The notes under the pieces: generated by a model
Database searches by the model: none
What the model was told of the DNA's origin: nothing
Seen by the model: only the letters and a program-made list of their open reading frames with translations
DNA from: Zhihengliuella flava
Lineage (GTDB): Bacteria; Actinomycetota; Actinomycetes; Actinomycetales; Micrococcaceae
Reading direction: 5' to 3'
Assembly: GCF_015751895.1 (NCBI RefSeq)
Contig: NZ_JADOTZ010000001.1
Location: forward strand, 1,984,001-2,048,000
Length of the DNA stretch: 64,000 nt
Shown: positions 34,969 to 44,271 of the stretch, piece by piece
How positions within the stretch are numbered: position 1 is the first letter of the stretch
How the letters are laid out: each line of letters begins with the position of its first letter
Program-made: the position numbers and the translations under genes

Positions 34969-35970
34969 TCAGCGGGGAGTCGAGCTGGCGCGCGCGATGA
35001 GCTCCGGCTCAAAGACCGTGCGTTCGCTGGCCGTATCTCCCAGCAACATCCGTACCGCCGTCTTGCCGAGTTGTTCGGCGGGGCGGCGGATGGTGGTTAA
35101 CGGCACGATCGCGCTGGAGGCGAACTCGATGTCGTCGTACCCCACCAACGCCACGTCCTCCGGGATGGAGTAGCGGCCATCCATGATGAAGCCCTGCAGG
35201 GCACCGGTGGCGAGGAGGTCGTTAGCGCAGAAGATCGCGTCCGGCAGGCGGTCCCGTTGCACCAGGTCTAGGATGGCCGCCCGGCCGCTGAGGGTGGTCA
35301 GGGCGTCTGCCTCGAGGCGTTCGAGGCTCACGTCCCGGCCGTCCGCGGTGGCCGCGGCCACCGCTTCCTGCGCGCCGCGCCAGCGGTCCGCCACCTGACG
35401 CAGTTCGCTGCGCGCCGCGAGGAACGCAATGCGCGTCCGGCCCGTGTTGATGAGGTGTTCGACGGCGATCCGGCCCCCGTGGACGTCGTCCACCGATACG
35501 GAGCCGTAGTCCTGCGTTTCGGCATCGCGGTCCACGAGCACCGTGTTGACGCCGTGGTGCGCCAGATCGGTCACCCGCGGGGCGCTCTCGCCCACCGGGC
35601 TGAGCAGGATGCCCTGCACCCGCTGCTCCTCAAAGAGATCGAGGTAACGCGCCTCGCGGCGAGAGTCCTCGAGGCTGCTGGCGAGGAGGAGGGAGAAGTT
35701 GTGCGCGGTGGCCTCTTCTTCGGCGCCGCGGGCGAGCGCGGCATAGAACGGGTTGGACGCATCCAACACCACCAAGCCGATCGTGCGGCTGTGCCCGGCC
35801 CGGAGCTGGCGGGCGGCGTCGTTCCTGACAAAACCCAGCTCGGCGATGGCCCCCTGGACCCGCTCGCGTGTGTGCTCGGAGACCCGGTCCGGGTTGTTGA
35901 GCACGTTGGAGACGGTGCCGACGGACACGCCGGCGCGGTCCGCGACGTCTTTCACGCTCGCTGTTCTCAC
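34969..35970 (-). CDS. LacI-family repressor of the rhamnose genes
   Basis: The 333-residue protein opens VRTASVKDVADRAGVSVGTV, the LacI helix-turn-helix, with the hinge helix RNDAARQLRAGHSRTIGLVV and a periplasmic-binding-protein-like effector domain. GTG 35970 is chosen for the AAGGAG nine bases upstream. It is divergent from rhaI, and the gap carries two operators of the form TGAAACG(A/T)(T/C)T(C/A)A. The same motif lies upstream of rhaM 12 kb away, so this protein probably represses both rhamnose transcription units and itself, with rhamnose or a derivative as inducer. Effector identity is inference. Confidence 0.92.
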   Translation of the reverse strand: MRTASVKDVADRAGVSVGTVSNVLNNPDRVSEHTRERVQGAIAELGFVRNDAARQLRAGHSRTIGLVVLDASNPFYAALARGAEEEATAHNFSLLLASSLEDSRREARYLDLFEEQRVQGILLSPVGESAPRVTDLAHHGVNTVLVDRDAETQDYGSVSVDDVHGGRIAVEHLINTGRTRIAFLAARSELRQVADRWRGAQEAVAAATADGRDVSLERLEADALTTLSGRAAILDLVQRDRLPDAIFCANDLLATGALQGFIMDGRYSIPEDVALVGYDDIEFASSAIVPLTTIRRPAEQLGKTAVRMLLGDTASERTVFEPELIARASSTPR

Positions 35971-36027
35971 TGAACATCTCTCCTTGAGGGGGCGCCCCTT
36001 GACAGCAGGTGTGCTCCATCCTACATT

Positions 36028-36052
36028 TGAAACGTCTAAGTGAAACGATTCA
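36028..36052. promoter_or_regulatory. Two tandem LacI-type operators before rhaI
   Basis: TGAAACGTCTAA (36028-36039) and TGAAACGATTCA (36041-36052) are spaced 13 bases centre to centre. TGAATCGATTCA and TGAGACGTTTCA upstream of rhaM are the same motif. The pair covers the divergent LacI/rhaI promoter region. Confidence 0.75.
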
Positions 36053-36176
36053 AGCTGGATTGTTCGGCTCACGCTGAGGATCTGGGTCATCGGCACAGAC
36101 TGACCACCACCAACCGCACGCGGGAGAGGATGGGCGCAACGCCGCATCCATCCGCCCACACCAGGAGGCATGCGCA

Positions 36177-37343
36177 ATGACCGACCTGTCCGCCATCGAA
36201 GAGCAGCTGAACCGCCTGGAGATCGAGGTCCCGTCCTGGGCCTACGGCAACTCCGGCACCCGCTTCAAGGTCTTCGCGACCGAGGGCACGCCGCGCACCG
36301 TCGAGGAAAAGATCGCCGACGCCGCCCAGGTGAACCGCCACACGGGCCTCGCGCCCGCCGTCGCGCTGCACATCCCGTGGGACAAGCACGACGACTACGC
36401 CGGCCTGCGCCAGTACGCGGCGGATCTGGGGGTGCAGATCGGCACCATTAACTCCAATACGTTCCAGGACGATCAGTACAAGTTCGGTTCGCTGACCCAC
36501 CATGACCCGGCCGTGCGCCGCGCAGCGATCGACCACCACCTCGAGTGCATCGAGATCATGACCGCCACCGGGTCCAAGGACCTGAAGATCTGGCTGGCCG
36601 ACGGCACCAACTACCCGGGCCAGCAGGACATGCGCCAGCGCCAGGACAGCCTGACCGAGTCGCTCGAGGAAATCTACGCCGCGCTCGGCGACGAGCAGCG
36701 CATGGTGCTCGAGTACAAGTTCTTCGAGCCGGCGTTCTACCACACCGACGTTCCGGACTGGGGCACCTCCTACGCTCAGGTGGCCGCGCTCGGCGACAAG
36801 GCGAAGGTGTGCCTGGATACCGGCCACCACGCGCCCGGAACCAACATCGAGTTCATCGTCATGCAGCTGCTGCGCCTCGGCAAGCTCGGCTCCTTCGACT
36901 TCAACTCGCGCTTCTACGCGGACGATGACCTGATCGTCGGCGCCGCGGATCCGTTCCAGCTGTTCCGCATCATGGTGGAAGTGGTGCGCGGCGGCGGCTT
37001 GGACGAGGGCAGCGACCTCGGCCTCATGCTGGACCAGTGCCACAACATCGAGGAGAAGGTCCCCGGCCAGATCCGCTCCGTGCTCAACGTGCAGGAGATG
37101 ACGGCCCGGGCCCTGCTGCTGGACCAGGAGGCGCTCTCCGCCGCCCGCCAGAGCAATGACGTACTGGCTGCGCACCAGATCTTCATGGACGCGTTCTACA
37201 CGGACGTTCGCCCGGCCCTCGCGGCCTGGCGCGAATCCCGCAACCTGCCGGCCGACCCGATGGCCGCTTACCTCGCCTCCGGCTATCAGGACACGATCCG
37301 CGCCGAGCGCCAGGGCGGCCAGCAGGCCAGCTGGGGCGCGTGA
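36177..37343 (+). CDS. rhaI: L-rhamnose isomerase (RhaI type)
   Basis: Converts L-rhamnose to L-rhamnulose, first step after mutarotation. The 388-residue TIM-barrel protein belongs to the RhaI group found in Bacillus and actinobacteria. Metal and substrate residues lie in GTINSNTFQDDQYKFGSLTH, LKIWLADGTNYPGQQD, MVLEYKFFEPAFYHTDV, CLDTGHHAPGTNIEF and FDFNSRFYADDDLIVGA. AGGAGG lies eight bases before the ATG. First gene of the rhaI-esterase-rhaEW-rhaB operon, under the two LacI-type operators. Confidence 0.96.
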   Translation: MTDLSAIEEQLNRLEIEVPSWAYGNSGTRFKVFATEGTPRTVEEKIADAAQVNRHTGLAPAVALHIPWDKHDDYAGLRQYAADLGVQIGTINSNTFQDDQYKFGSLTHHDPAVRRAAIDHHLECIEIMTATGSKDLKIWLADGTNYPGQQDMRQRQDSLTESLEEIYAALGDEQRMVLEYKFFEPAFYHTDVPDWGTSYAQVAALGDKAKVCLDTGHHAPGTNIEFIVMQLLRLGKLGSFDFNSRFYADDDLIVGAADPFQLFRIMVEVVRGGGLDEGSDLGLMLDQCHNIEEKVPGQIRSVLNVQEMTARALLLDQEALSAARQSNDVLAAHQIFMDAFYTDVRPALAAWRESRNLPADPMAAYLASGYQDTIRAERQGGQQASWGA

Positions 37344-37348
37344 TCTAG

Positions 37349-38266
37349 GTGCCAGGGCTCCAGGCCGCCGCCGTGCGGGAGCAGGTGCTTGCCGGCCCGC
37401 ACGGTGATCTCACCGTGCGGGTGTACGGGGTGAATGCGCCGACGACGCCGCCCGCCGGGGAGTCCGCCCCGCGCCCGGCCCTCGTGTGGGCCCACGGCGG
37501 AGCCTTTGCGGCCGGCGACCTGGACATGCCCGAGGCCGATTGGGTTGGTCACGAGCTGGCCGGCCGCGGCGTCGTCGTCATCTCCGTCGACTACCGGCGG
37601 GCACCAATGAACGGCCAAGAGCGCTGGGGTGGTGAGGTGCGCGCCGGCGTGCACTACCCGGTGCCGCACGACGAGCTGGAGTTCGCCTGGGCCTGGGTCC
37701 GCGAGCACGCGGCCAGCCTCGGCGTCGACCCGGACCGGGTGGCGATCGGCGGCGCCAGCGCGGGGGCCAACCTCGCCGCCGGGGCCACCGTGGCGATGCT
37801 GCACGACGGCGCCCGCCGGGCCGCCGTCGGCGCGCTCCCGTGGCAAGTCCTGCTGGCCTACCCGACGCTGCACGCGATTCAGCCTCCCGTGCCCGCAGAC
37901 CTGGCCCAAGCCCTGGCCGGGGCGGGGCTGAGCGAACAGTTCGCCCCCGACGCCGTCCGCGGGTTCTACGAGAACTACCTCGGCGCCGCCGGTCCCGCCG
38001 AGCGGGCCCCGCTGAAGGCGGTCCCGGGGACCGCCGGTCCCGGCCAGCTGGCGGGCTTTCCGCCGACCGTGATCGACGCCGCCGAGCTGGACGAGCTGCG
38101 CGTTTCCGCCGCCGCGTTCAGCCACACGCTGGGGCGGGCGCGGGCCGACGTCGTCCTCACCACCGAGCCCGGGGCAACCCACGGCTACCTGAACCGACCC
38201 GACGAGGAACCGGCGGCTGCGCGGACGATCGCACGGTTTGCCCAACGCCTCACCCACCCCTCCTGA
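37349..38266 (+). CDS. Alpha/beta hydrolase, HSL-type esterase, in the rhamnose operon
   Basis: The 305-residue protein has the oxyanion motif AHGGAFAAGDL (about 49-59), nucleophile GASAGANLA (Ser near 137) and the acid/His region ending GATHGYLN. The gene starts GTG, six bases after the rhaI stop, inside the rhamnose operon. Most rhamnose operons lack an esterase; removal of acetyl groups from acetylated rhamnosides is one possible role. No signal peptide, so it acts in the cytosol. The substrate is inference. Confidence 0.87.
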   Translation: MPGLQAAAVREQVLAGPHGDLTVRVYGVNAPTTPPAGESAPRPALVWAHGGAFAAGDLDMPEADWVGHELAGRGVVVISVDYRRAPMNGQERWGGEVRAGVHYPVPHDELEFAWAWVREHAASLGVDPDRVAIGGASAGANLAAGATVAMLHDGARRAAVGALPWQVLLAYPTLHAIQPPVPADLAQALAGAGLSEQFAPDAVRGFYENYLGAAGPAERAPLKAVPGTAGPGQLAGFPPTVIDAAELDELRVSAAAFSHTLGRARADVVLTTEPGATHGYLNRPDEEPAAARTIARFAQRLTHPS

Positions 38267-38312
38267 CCTCACCCGTACACCCACGGACCACGAACCGATG
38301 AAGGAACACCTC

Positions 38313-40355
38313 ATGAGCACGCAGAACCAAACTGTTGCTGACCTGATCGCCCGCTCCAACCGGCTGGGCGCCGACAAGCGCAACACCAATTACGCCGGCG
38401 GCAACACCTCCGCCAAGGGCACCGAGCAGGATCCGGTGACCGGAGAAAACGTCGAGCTGCTGTGGGTCAAGGGCTCCGGCGGCGACCTCGGCACGCTGGC
38501 CGAAAAGGGCCTGGCGGTGCTGCGGCTGGACCGCATGCGCGCGCTGGTGGACGTTTACCCCGGCGTCGAGCGCGAGGACGAGATGGTGGCGGCGTTCGAT
38601 TACTGCCTGCACGGCAAGGGCGGCGCCGCGCCGTCGATCGATACGGCGATGCATGGGCTCGTCGATGCCGCGCACGTGGATCACCTGCACCCGGATTCGG
38701 GCATCGCGATCGCCACTGCCGTGGACGGGGAGAAGCTGACGGCCGAGATCTTCGGCGACAAGGTGGTGTGGGTCCCCTGGCGCCGCCCCGGTTTCCAGCT
38801 GGGCCTGGACATTGCCGAGATCAAGCGTGCCAACCCGCAGGCGATCGGCTGCATCCTCGGTGGCCACGGCATCACCGCGTGGGGTGAGACGGCCGAGGAG
38901 TCCGAGGCCAATTCGTTGCACATCATCCGCACCGCCGAGCAGTACATCGCGCAGAACGGCCGCAAGGACCCGTTCGGCGCTCCGAAGGCCGGCTTTGGGG
39001 CGCTGCCGGAGGCCGAGCGCCGCGCCAAGGCGGCCGCGCTGGCCCCGGTGATCCGCGGGCTTGCCTCGGCCGACAAGCCCCAGGTCGGCCACTTCACCGA
39101 TTCCGAGGAGGTCCTCGAATTCCTCGGTTCCGAGCGCCTCGCGGAGCTTGCGGCCCTGGGCACCAGCTGCCCGGACCACTTCCTGCGCACCAAGGTGAAG
39201 CCGATGGTGCTGGACCTGCCGGCCGACGCGTCCATCGAGGACGCTAAGGCCCGCTTGGCTGAGCTACACGCCGCCTACCGCGAGGACTACGCCGCGTACT
39301 ACAACCGCTACGCGGACGATGCCTCGCCGGCCATGCGCGGTGCGGACCCGGCCATTGTGCTGGTGCCCGGCGTGGGCATGTTCAGCTTCGGCAAGGACAA
39401 GCAGACCGCCCGCGTCGCGGGGGAGTTCTACGTCAACGCGATTAACGTGATGCGCGGCGCCGAGGCGATCTCCACCTACGCCCCGATCGACGAGTCAGAG
39501 AAGTTCCGCATCGAGTACTGGGCGTTGGAGGAGGCCAAGCTGGCGCGTATGCCGAAGCCCAAGCCGCTCGCCACGCGCATCGCGCTGGTCACCGGCGCCG
39601 CCTCCGGGATCGGCAAGGCCATCGCCGAGCGCTTGGCCGCCGAGGGCGCCTGCGTGGTCATCGCTGACTTGGACCTCGAGAAGGCGCAGGCCGTCGCCGC
39701 GGAGATCGGCAGCACCGACGTGGCCGTCGGCGTCCGCGCGGACGTCACCAACGAGGATGAGGTCGCCGCCGCCATCCAAGAGGCCGTGCTGGCCTTCGGT
39801 GGCCTGGATCTGGTGGTCAACAACGCTGGCCTGTCCCTGTCCAAGGCGCTGTTGGAGACCTCGGTCAAGGACTGGGACCTGCAGCACAACGTGATGGCCA
39901 AGGGCTCCTTCTTGGTCTCCCGCGAGGCGGCCCGCGTCCTGATCGACCAGCAGATGGGCGGCGACGTCGTCTACATCTCCTCCAAGAACTCCGTCTTTGC
40001 GGGACCCAACAACATTGCCTACTCGGCCACTAAGGCGGATCAGGCCCACCAGGTGCGGCTGCTGGCGGCCGAGCTCGGCGAGCACGGCGTCAAGGTCAAC
40101 GGCATCAACCCGGACGGTGTGGTGCGCGGCTCCGGCATCTTCGCCGGCGGTTGGGGCGCCAAGCGTGCCGCCGTCTACGGCGTGGAGGAAGAGGATCTGG
40201 GCAAGTTCTACGCCCAGCGCACCCTGCTCAAGCGCGAGGTCCTGCCGGAGAACGTGGCGAACGCCGTGTTCGCGCTCTGCAGCTCCGACCTGTCCCACAC
40301 CACCGGCCTGCACATCCCGGTGGACGCCGGCGTGGCCGCCGCGTTCCTGCGCTAA
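38313..40355 (+). CDS. rhaEW: Bifunctional rhamnulose-1-phosphate aldolase / lactaldehyde dehydrogenase
   Basis: The 680-residue fusion has a class II aldolase domain (about 1-430; zinc ligands in VDHLHPDSGIAIA and LGGHGITAWG) and a short-chain dehydrogenase domain (about 435-680; TGAASGIGKAIAER, NNAG, YSATKADQ). RhaEW fusions are described from Bacillus and other bacteria: the first half cleaves L-rhamnulose-1-phosphate to DHAP and L-lactaldehyde, the second oxidises lactaldehyde to L-lactate. ATG 38313 has AAGGA seven bases upstream; ATG 38298 is less likely. The gene overlaps nothing and is followed by rhaB after 11 bases. Confidence 0.95.
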   Translation: MSTQNQTVADLIARSNRLGADKRNTNYAGGNTSAKGTEQDPVTGENVELLWVKGSGGDLGTLAEKGLAVLRLDRMRALVDVYPGVEREDEMVAAFDYCLHGKGGAAPSIDTAMHGLVDAAHVDHLHPDSGIAIATAVDGEKLTAEIFGDKVVWVPWRRPGFQLGLDIAEIKRANPQAIGCILGGHGITAWGETAEESEANSLHIIRTAEQYIAQNGRKDPFGAPKAGFGALPEAERRAKAAALAPVIRGLASADKPQVGHFTDSEEVLEFLGSERLAELAALGTSCPDHFLRTKVKPMVLDLPADASIEDAKARLAELHAAYREDYAAYYNRYADDASPAMRGADPAIVLVPGVGMFSFGKDKQTARVAGEFYVNAINVMRGAEAISTYAPIDESEKFRIEYWALEEAKLARMPKPKPLATRIALVTGAASGIGKAIAERLAAEGACVVIADLDLEKAQAVAAEIGSTDVAVGVRADVTNEDEVAAAIQEAVLAFGGLDLVVNNAGLSLSKALLETSVKDWDLQHNVMAKGSFLVSREAARVLIDQQMGGDVVYISSKNSVFAGPNNIAYSATKADQAHQVRLLAAELGEHGVKVNGINPDGVVRGSGIFAGGWGAKRAAVYGVEEEDLGKFYAQRTLLKREVLPENVANAVFALCSSDLSHTTGLHIPVDAGVAAAFLR

Positions 40356-40366
40356 GGGCGCCGGTA

Positions 40367-41875
40367 GTGAGTACGACGACGCAGGGCGCTGCCGCCGGTG
40401 CCGGCGTGATGATCGCCGTGGACATCGGCGCATCCTCGGGCCGCGTCATCATCGGGCGGTTGCCGGACGCGACCAGCGGCGCGGAGCCCGGCCAGCTGGC
40501 CATGGAGGTGGTGCATCGCTTCCCGAACGGGGTGAGCGAGGTGGACGGCTCTCTGCACTGGGACGCTGAGGGCATCTTCGCCGAGGTGACCGCCGGCCTC
40601 AAGGCGGCCGCCGCCGTCGTCCGGGAAACGGGCGAGCGGGTGCTCTCCATCGGCATCGACACGTGGGCCGTGGACTACGGACTGCTGGACGCCGACGGCC
40701 GACTCGTGGGGCCACCGCATGCCTACCGGGACTCGCGGACGGACGCGACGATCGATCGCGTGCACGCCGCCATCAGCCCCGAGCGGTTGTATGCCGTGGG
40801 CGGCATGCAGTTCCTGCCGTTCAACACGGTGTACCAGCTGGCGGCCGAGCAGGATCTGGCGGGCCAGCGCGCGCTGCTGATCCCGGACCTGTTGGCCTAT
40901 TGGCTCACCGGCGTGGAGCGGACCGAGGAGACCAACGCGTCCACCACCGCGCTGTTTGATGCGCGGGAGGTGGCGTGGTCCGCCGAGGTGTTCGACGCCG
41001 TCGGCGTCCCGCAGTTGTTCGCTGAGCTGATTGCCCCGGGGCAGGCCTACGGAACCCTGCGCACGGAGGTGGCTGCCGCGACCGGGCTGGCCGCCGACGT
41101 CCAGGTGGTGGCGGTGGGATCGCATGACACGGCCTCCGCCGTGGCGGCGGTGCCCGCGGCCGACGCCCACTTCGCCTACGTGTCCTCGGGGACCTGGTCC
41201 CTGGTGGGGCTTGAGCTCGAGGAGCCCGTCTTGAGCGAGGCGAGCCGGGCGGCGAACTTCACCAACGAGCGCGGTGTGGACGGCACGATCCGGTACCTGC
41301 AAAACGTGGGTGGGCTGTGGCTGCTGCAGGAATCCATGCGGGACTGGGCCGAGCAGGGGCGCGAACGCGAGCTGACGGACCTGCTGGCCGCGGCGGCCGA
41401 GCTGGACGCTGGCCCCGTGGTGGATGCCAACGCCGCGGAGTTCATTGCGCCAGGGCAGATGGCCGGGCGGATCCGTGCCGCCGTCGAACGCGCCGGTGAC
41501 ACCCTGCCCGCGGCTCCGGGCGAGGCCGACGCGCTGGGTGCGGCCTCCGGCGTCGACCCCGATCAGGCCGCCACGGTGCGCTGCATCATGGACAGCCTGG
41601 CGGCCGGATACGCGGCCTCGCTCGCCGCGGCGGCTGAGCTGTCCGGCCAGCGCCCGCAGGTGGTGCACATTGTGGGCGGCGGTTCGCAGAACACGTTGCT
41701 GTGCCAGCTGACCGCTGACGCGACCGGGCTGCCCGTGCTCGCCGGGCCGGTCGAGGCCACGGCGCAGGGCAACCTGCTGGTGCAGGCCCGGGCGGCGGGG
41801 CTGATCTCCGGCGGACTGGCGGAGCTGCGCCGGGCCGTCGCCGCTGATCTGGTGCGGTACCAGCCGCGGGCCTAG
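40367..41875 (+). CDS. rhaB: L-rhamnulokinase
   Basis: FGGY-family kinase that phosphorylates L-rhamnulose. The 502-residue protein has the N-terminal phosphate loop DIGASSGRVIIGRL, WAVDYGLLDADGRL, GGMQFLPFNTVYQL, and the C-terminal VHIVGGGSQNTLLCQLTADA. The start GTG (VSTTTQGAAAGAGVMIAVDI) is preceded by AAGGG. It is the last gene of the rhaI operon; terminator A (41892-41932) follows immediately. Confidence 0.95.
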   Translation: MSTTTQGAAAGAGVMIAVDIGASSGRVIIGRLPDATSGAEPGQLAMEVVHRFPNGVSEVDGSLHWDAEGIFAEVTAGLKAAAAVVRETGERVLSIGIDTWAVDYGLLDADGRLVGPPHAYRDSRTDATIDRVHAAISPERLYAVGGMQFLPFNTVYQLAAEQDLAGQRALLIPDLLAYWLTGVERTEETNASTTALFDAREVAWSAEVFDAVGVPQLFAELIAPGQAYGTLRTEVAAATGLAADVQVVAVGSHDTASAVAAVPAADAHFAYVSSGTWSLVGLELEEPVLSEASRAANFTNERGVDGTIRYLQNVGGLWLLQESMRDWAEQGRERELTDLLAAAAELDAGPVVDANAAEFIAPGQMAGRIRAAVERAGDTLPAAPGEADALGAASGVDPDQAATVRCIMDSLAAGYAASLAAAAELSGQRPQVVHIVGGGSQNTLLCQLTADATGLPVLAGPVEATAQGNLLVQARAAGLISGGLAELRRAVAADLVRYQPRA

Positions 41876-41891
41876 GTCCGGACGGCAACCC

Positions 41892-41932
41892 AAGGGCGTG
41901 GCCCCGCACAACGTGTGCGGGGCCACGCCCTT
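41892..41932 (+). terminator. Terminator of the rhaI-rhaB operon (copy A)
   Basis: A perfect 19-bp stem (AAGGGCGTGGCCCCGCACA and its complement) with loop ACG, 16 bases after rhaB. The stem and 42 bases downstream are repeated at 45884-45967. Confidence 0.9.
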
Positions 41933-41974
41933 TCTGTGTTGGGTGACCGCGTGATTGGGCCGCGGCCGTGGCGA
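41894..41974. repeat. Left direct repeat of the IclR/fusion/permease cassette
   Basis: 81 bases (terminator stem plus TTTCTGTGTTGGGTGACCGC and following bases) match 45884-45967 with three or four base changes and three single-base length differences. It ends six bases before the iclR stop, so the cassette begins here. Confidence 0.85.
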
Positions 41975-41979
41975 TTTAG

Positions 41980-42729
41980 TTACATTTGCTCACCGATGGT
42001 CCGCGTGGCGTTCATCAGTTGAGGTCGCAGTTCCGTCATTTCTTCCGGGGAAAGGGTGTCATCGTGGGCCACGATGTTCACGGCACCAGCGATCTCGCCG
42101 TCGACCGTTCGGATTGGCGCGGTCAAACTGACAGTTCCGAGGTGTCGTTCGGACACGCTGAGATAGTAGCCGCGCGTGCGAATCACATCGATTTCGCGCT
42201 CGAGATCTTCTCGAGTTTGATTCCGGCCGTTGGCTAGTTCCTGGCTGTGAAAGCCCTCCATGACCTCCTGAAAGTCAGCCTCCGGGAGAAAAGCGAGCAG
42301 TACCTTGCCACCGCCGCGAGTGAGCTCGAGTCGATGGCCGATCGGGAGTTGGTAGCGCAGGGGCTGAGGCGCCTCGACCCGGCACGTCAGCACGCGGGAG
42401 TCTCCGGTGCGGACGTAAATGGAGGACGTCAACCCCGAACTGGCCGTCAGCCCTTGCAAGACGGGGAATGAGGCGACGCTCAGCCGGTCTTGAAGCGTGA
42501 AGGCGCGCGCCAAGGACAGCACCGAGGGGCCGACGACGTATCCGGCATCTGTGGTGCGCAGGTATCCCCGACCAACCAGCGTCGCGGCAATGCGCTGGGC
42601 CGTGGCAAGGTGCAGGCCCGTTTCGCGAGAAATCTGACTCAACTTCACGGGACTGCGAACCGTGCTGACGTAATCAACGATGTCCAGTGCTCGCTCGACG
42701 GTTCGTCCTCTGTTGGTGCCGTCTGTCAT
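41980..42729 (-). CDS. IclR-family regulator of the cassette
   Basis: The 249-residue protein has the IclR winged helix at about 9-75 (TVERALDIVDYV, then KLSQISRETGLHLATAQRIA) and the GAF-like effector domain (LTRGGGKVLLAF, RGYYLSVSERHLGTVSLTAP, GAVNIVAHD). ATG 42729 follows GAGAGG; a longer start at 42765 is less likely. It is divergent from the dehydrogenase-aldolase fusion gene (175 bases), the normal place for an IclR regulator of a catabolic operon. GC content is visibly lower than in rhaB. Confidence 0.9.
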   Translation of the reverse strand: MTDGTNRGRTVERALDIVDYVSTVRSPVKLSQISRETGLHLATAQRIAATLVGRGYLRTTDAGYVVGPSVLSLARAFTLQDRLSVASFPVLQGLTASSGLTSSIYVRTGDSRVLTCRVEAPQPLRYQLPIGHRLELTRGGGKVLLAFLPEADFQEVMEGFHSQELANGRNQTREDLEREIDVIRTRGYYLSVSERHLGTVSLTAPIRTVDGEIAGAVNIVAHDDTLSPEEMTELRPQLMNATRTIGEQM

Positions 42730-42903
42730 GCGTTGCCTCTCGCTTAGTGGGTGCTCAACCTCCATTGTGGCAAGGATTATCCGCTAGCTGAATGTTCTCT
42801 GTCCTCATGCGCCGCTTGACATCACTGTGTGTTGCGCCACTATGATGAGTTCTCGATCTCACAGAGTGAGAGTAGCAATCAACCAACGATAGGAGCACTC
42901 GTT

Positions 42904-44271
42904 ATGCGAGTAGCGGTATTGGGCCTAGGCGAGGCCGGTCGAGTCTTCGCGGAGGGTTTTGCTGATCGTGGTCACGATGTGGTGGGTTTTGACCCTGCGG
43001 ATGTCAGCGTGGACACCCGGATTCAGCGCAGCCGATCGGTCGCAGAGGCCGTCACGGGGGCGGACGTCATTCTGAGCCTCACGACGGCGGCACATGCGGT
43101 CACCGCGGCGACTGAGGCCGCCCAGGGCGCGCGTAGTGGCGCGATCTACATCGATGTGAATGCGGGAGCGCCAGCCCTGAAGGAGGCAGTCCGCGACGCC
43201 ATCCAACGTCCTGACGTCAGCGTTGTCGATGGTGCCGTCATCGGGTCTGTGCGGAGTTTGGGTGTTGGCGTTGAAGTCTTGCTGGCCGGCTCGGCCGCCG
43301 AAGAAGCGGCACAACAGCTGACTCTCTTGGGTGGTAACCCGAATGCCATAAGCGACGTTCTGGGCGATGCGTCGCGCCGCAAGTTGCTGCGCAGCGTGTT
43401 CATGAAAGGCCTTGGCGCGTTAATTAGCGAGTCGATGGACGCCGCTGACGCAGCAGGCGAGCACGATTGGATGGAATTCCAGATCGCCGAGGCCCTGGCC
43501 GATGGGGTAGCAGGTGTCGAGCGATTGCACACAGGCACCCATCTGCACGCAGCGCGTCGCGCGCGGGAACTGTCGGACAGCCTTGCGGGGCTCGGTGGGT
43601 CCGAGTCAGCCTGGCCCATGACGAGCGCCGCGCGAAACTACCATCTGCGGTCGTCCCATTCGACGATGGATCTCTCGGTTCGACTCGCGGCCATTCCGAC
43701 GGCCGCGTTGGGCGACGCCGGTGATCGGCTGGGACTTTTGCACTCCGCAGTCAAGCCGGTATGGGAGGCGCCAGCGGTCGCAGGCCGGGCCCTGACTGTG
43801 TGGACCAGGCCGGGAGACAATGCGGCGGTCCATCAGGCGCTAGAGCAAGCCCGCCCCGGGGATATCCTGATGGTTGCTGGTGGTGGTCATCTTGAACGAG
43901 CGCTCATGGGCGAACTGATTGGAGAGCGCGCGGTGTCGAAGGGGATCCGCGCGTTTATCACGGACGGAGCTGTTCGAGATGCCGAAGAACTAGCCCGAAT
44001 TGGCTTCCCCGTGTGGTCCGCGGGGGTTTCGCCAGCGGGGCCGTACAAAGACGGTCCGGGACGCGTGGATGTTCCGATCTCAATCGGTGGTGTTGTCTGC
44101 CTTCCGGGAGACTATGTTGTGGCGGACGCGGACGGGGTGATCGTGATTCCGGGCGCGCAGGCCGAAACTCTTGCCGCACGCGGAGAAGCAGTCCTCGAGG
44201 ATGAAGCTCGTCGCCGGCGGGAGATCCTGCGGGCGCGTGAGTCAGGAGAAACGTCATGCCCACAGCGCTGA
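42904..44271 (+). CDS. Fusion of a 6-PGDH-like dehydrogenase and an RraA-like aldolase
   Basis: The 455-residue protein joins two enzymes. Residues 1-250 form an NAD(P)-binding dehydrogenase of the beta-hydroxyacid type (GLGEAG at 7-12; VDGAVIGSV at 108-116; catalytic-Lys region SVFMKGLGALISES with K168; DUF1932-like helical part). Residues 255-445 form an RraA/HMG-aldolase-like domain (PTAALGDAGDRLG, GGGHLERALMGELIGERAV, then TDGAVRDAEEL with R358-D359 matching the catalytic pair, and VCLPGDYVVADADGVIVIP). These activities are usually separate genes in degradation of branched dicarboxylates. ATG 42904 has AGGAG nine bases upstream. Its 3' end overlaps the permease gene by 16 bases. The substrate is unknown. 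Confidence 0.86.
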   Translation: MRVAVLGLGEAGRVFAEGFADRGHDVVGFDPADVSVDTRIQRSRSVAEAVTGADVILSLTTAAHAVTAATEAAQGARSGAIYIDVNAGAPALKEAVRDAIQRPDVSVVDGAVIGSVRSLGVGVEVLLAGSAAEEAAQQLTLLGGNPNAISDVLGDASRRKLLRSVFMKGLGALISESMDAADAAGEHDWMEFQIAEALADGVAGVERLHTGTHLHAARRARELSDSLAGLGGSESAWPMTSAARNYHLRSSHSTMDLSVRLAAIPTAALGDAGDRLGLLHSAVKPVWEAPAVAGRALTVWTRPGDNAAVHQALEQARPGDILMVAGGGHLERALMGELIGERAVSKGIRAFITDGAVRDAEELARIGFPVWSAGVSPAGPYKDGPGRVDVPISIGGVVCLPGDYVVADADGVIVIPGAQAETLAARGEAVLEDEARRRREILRARESGETSCPQR

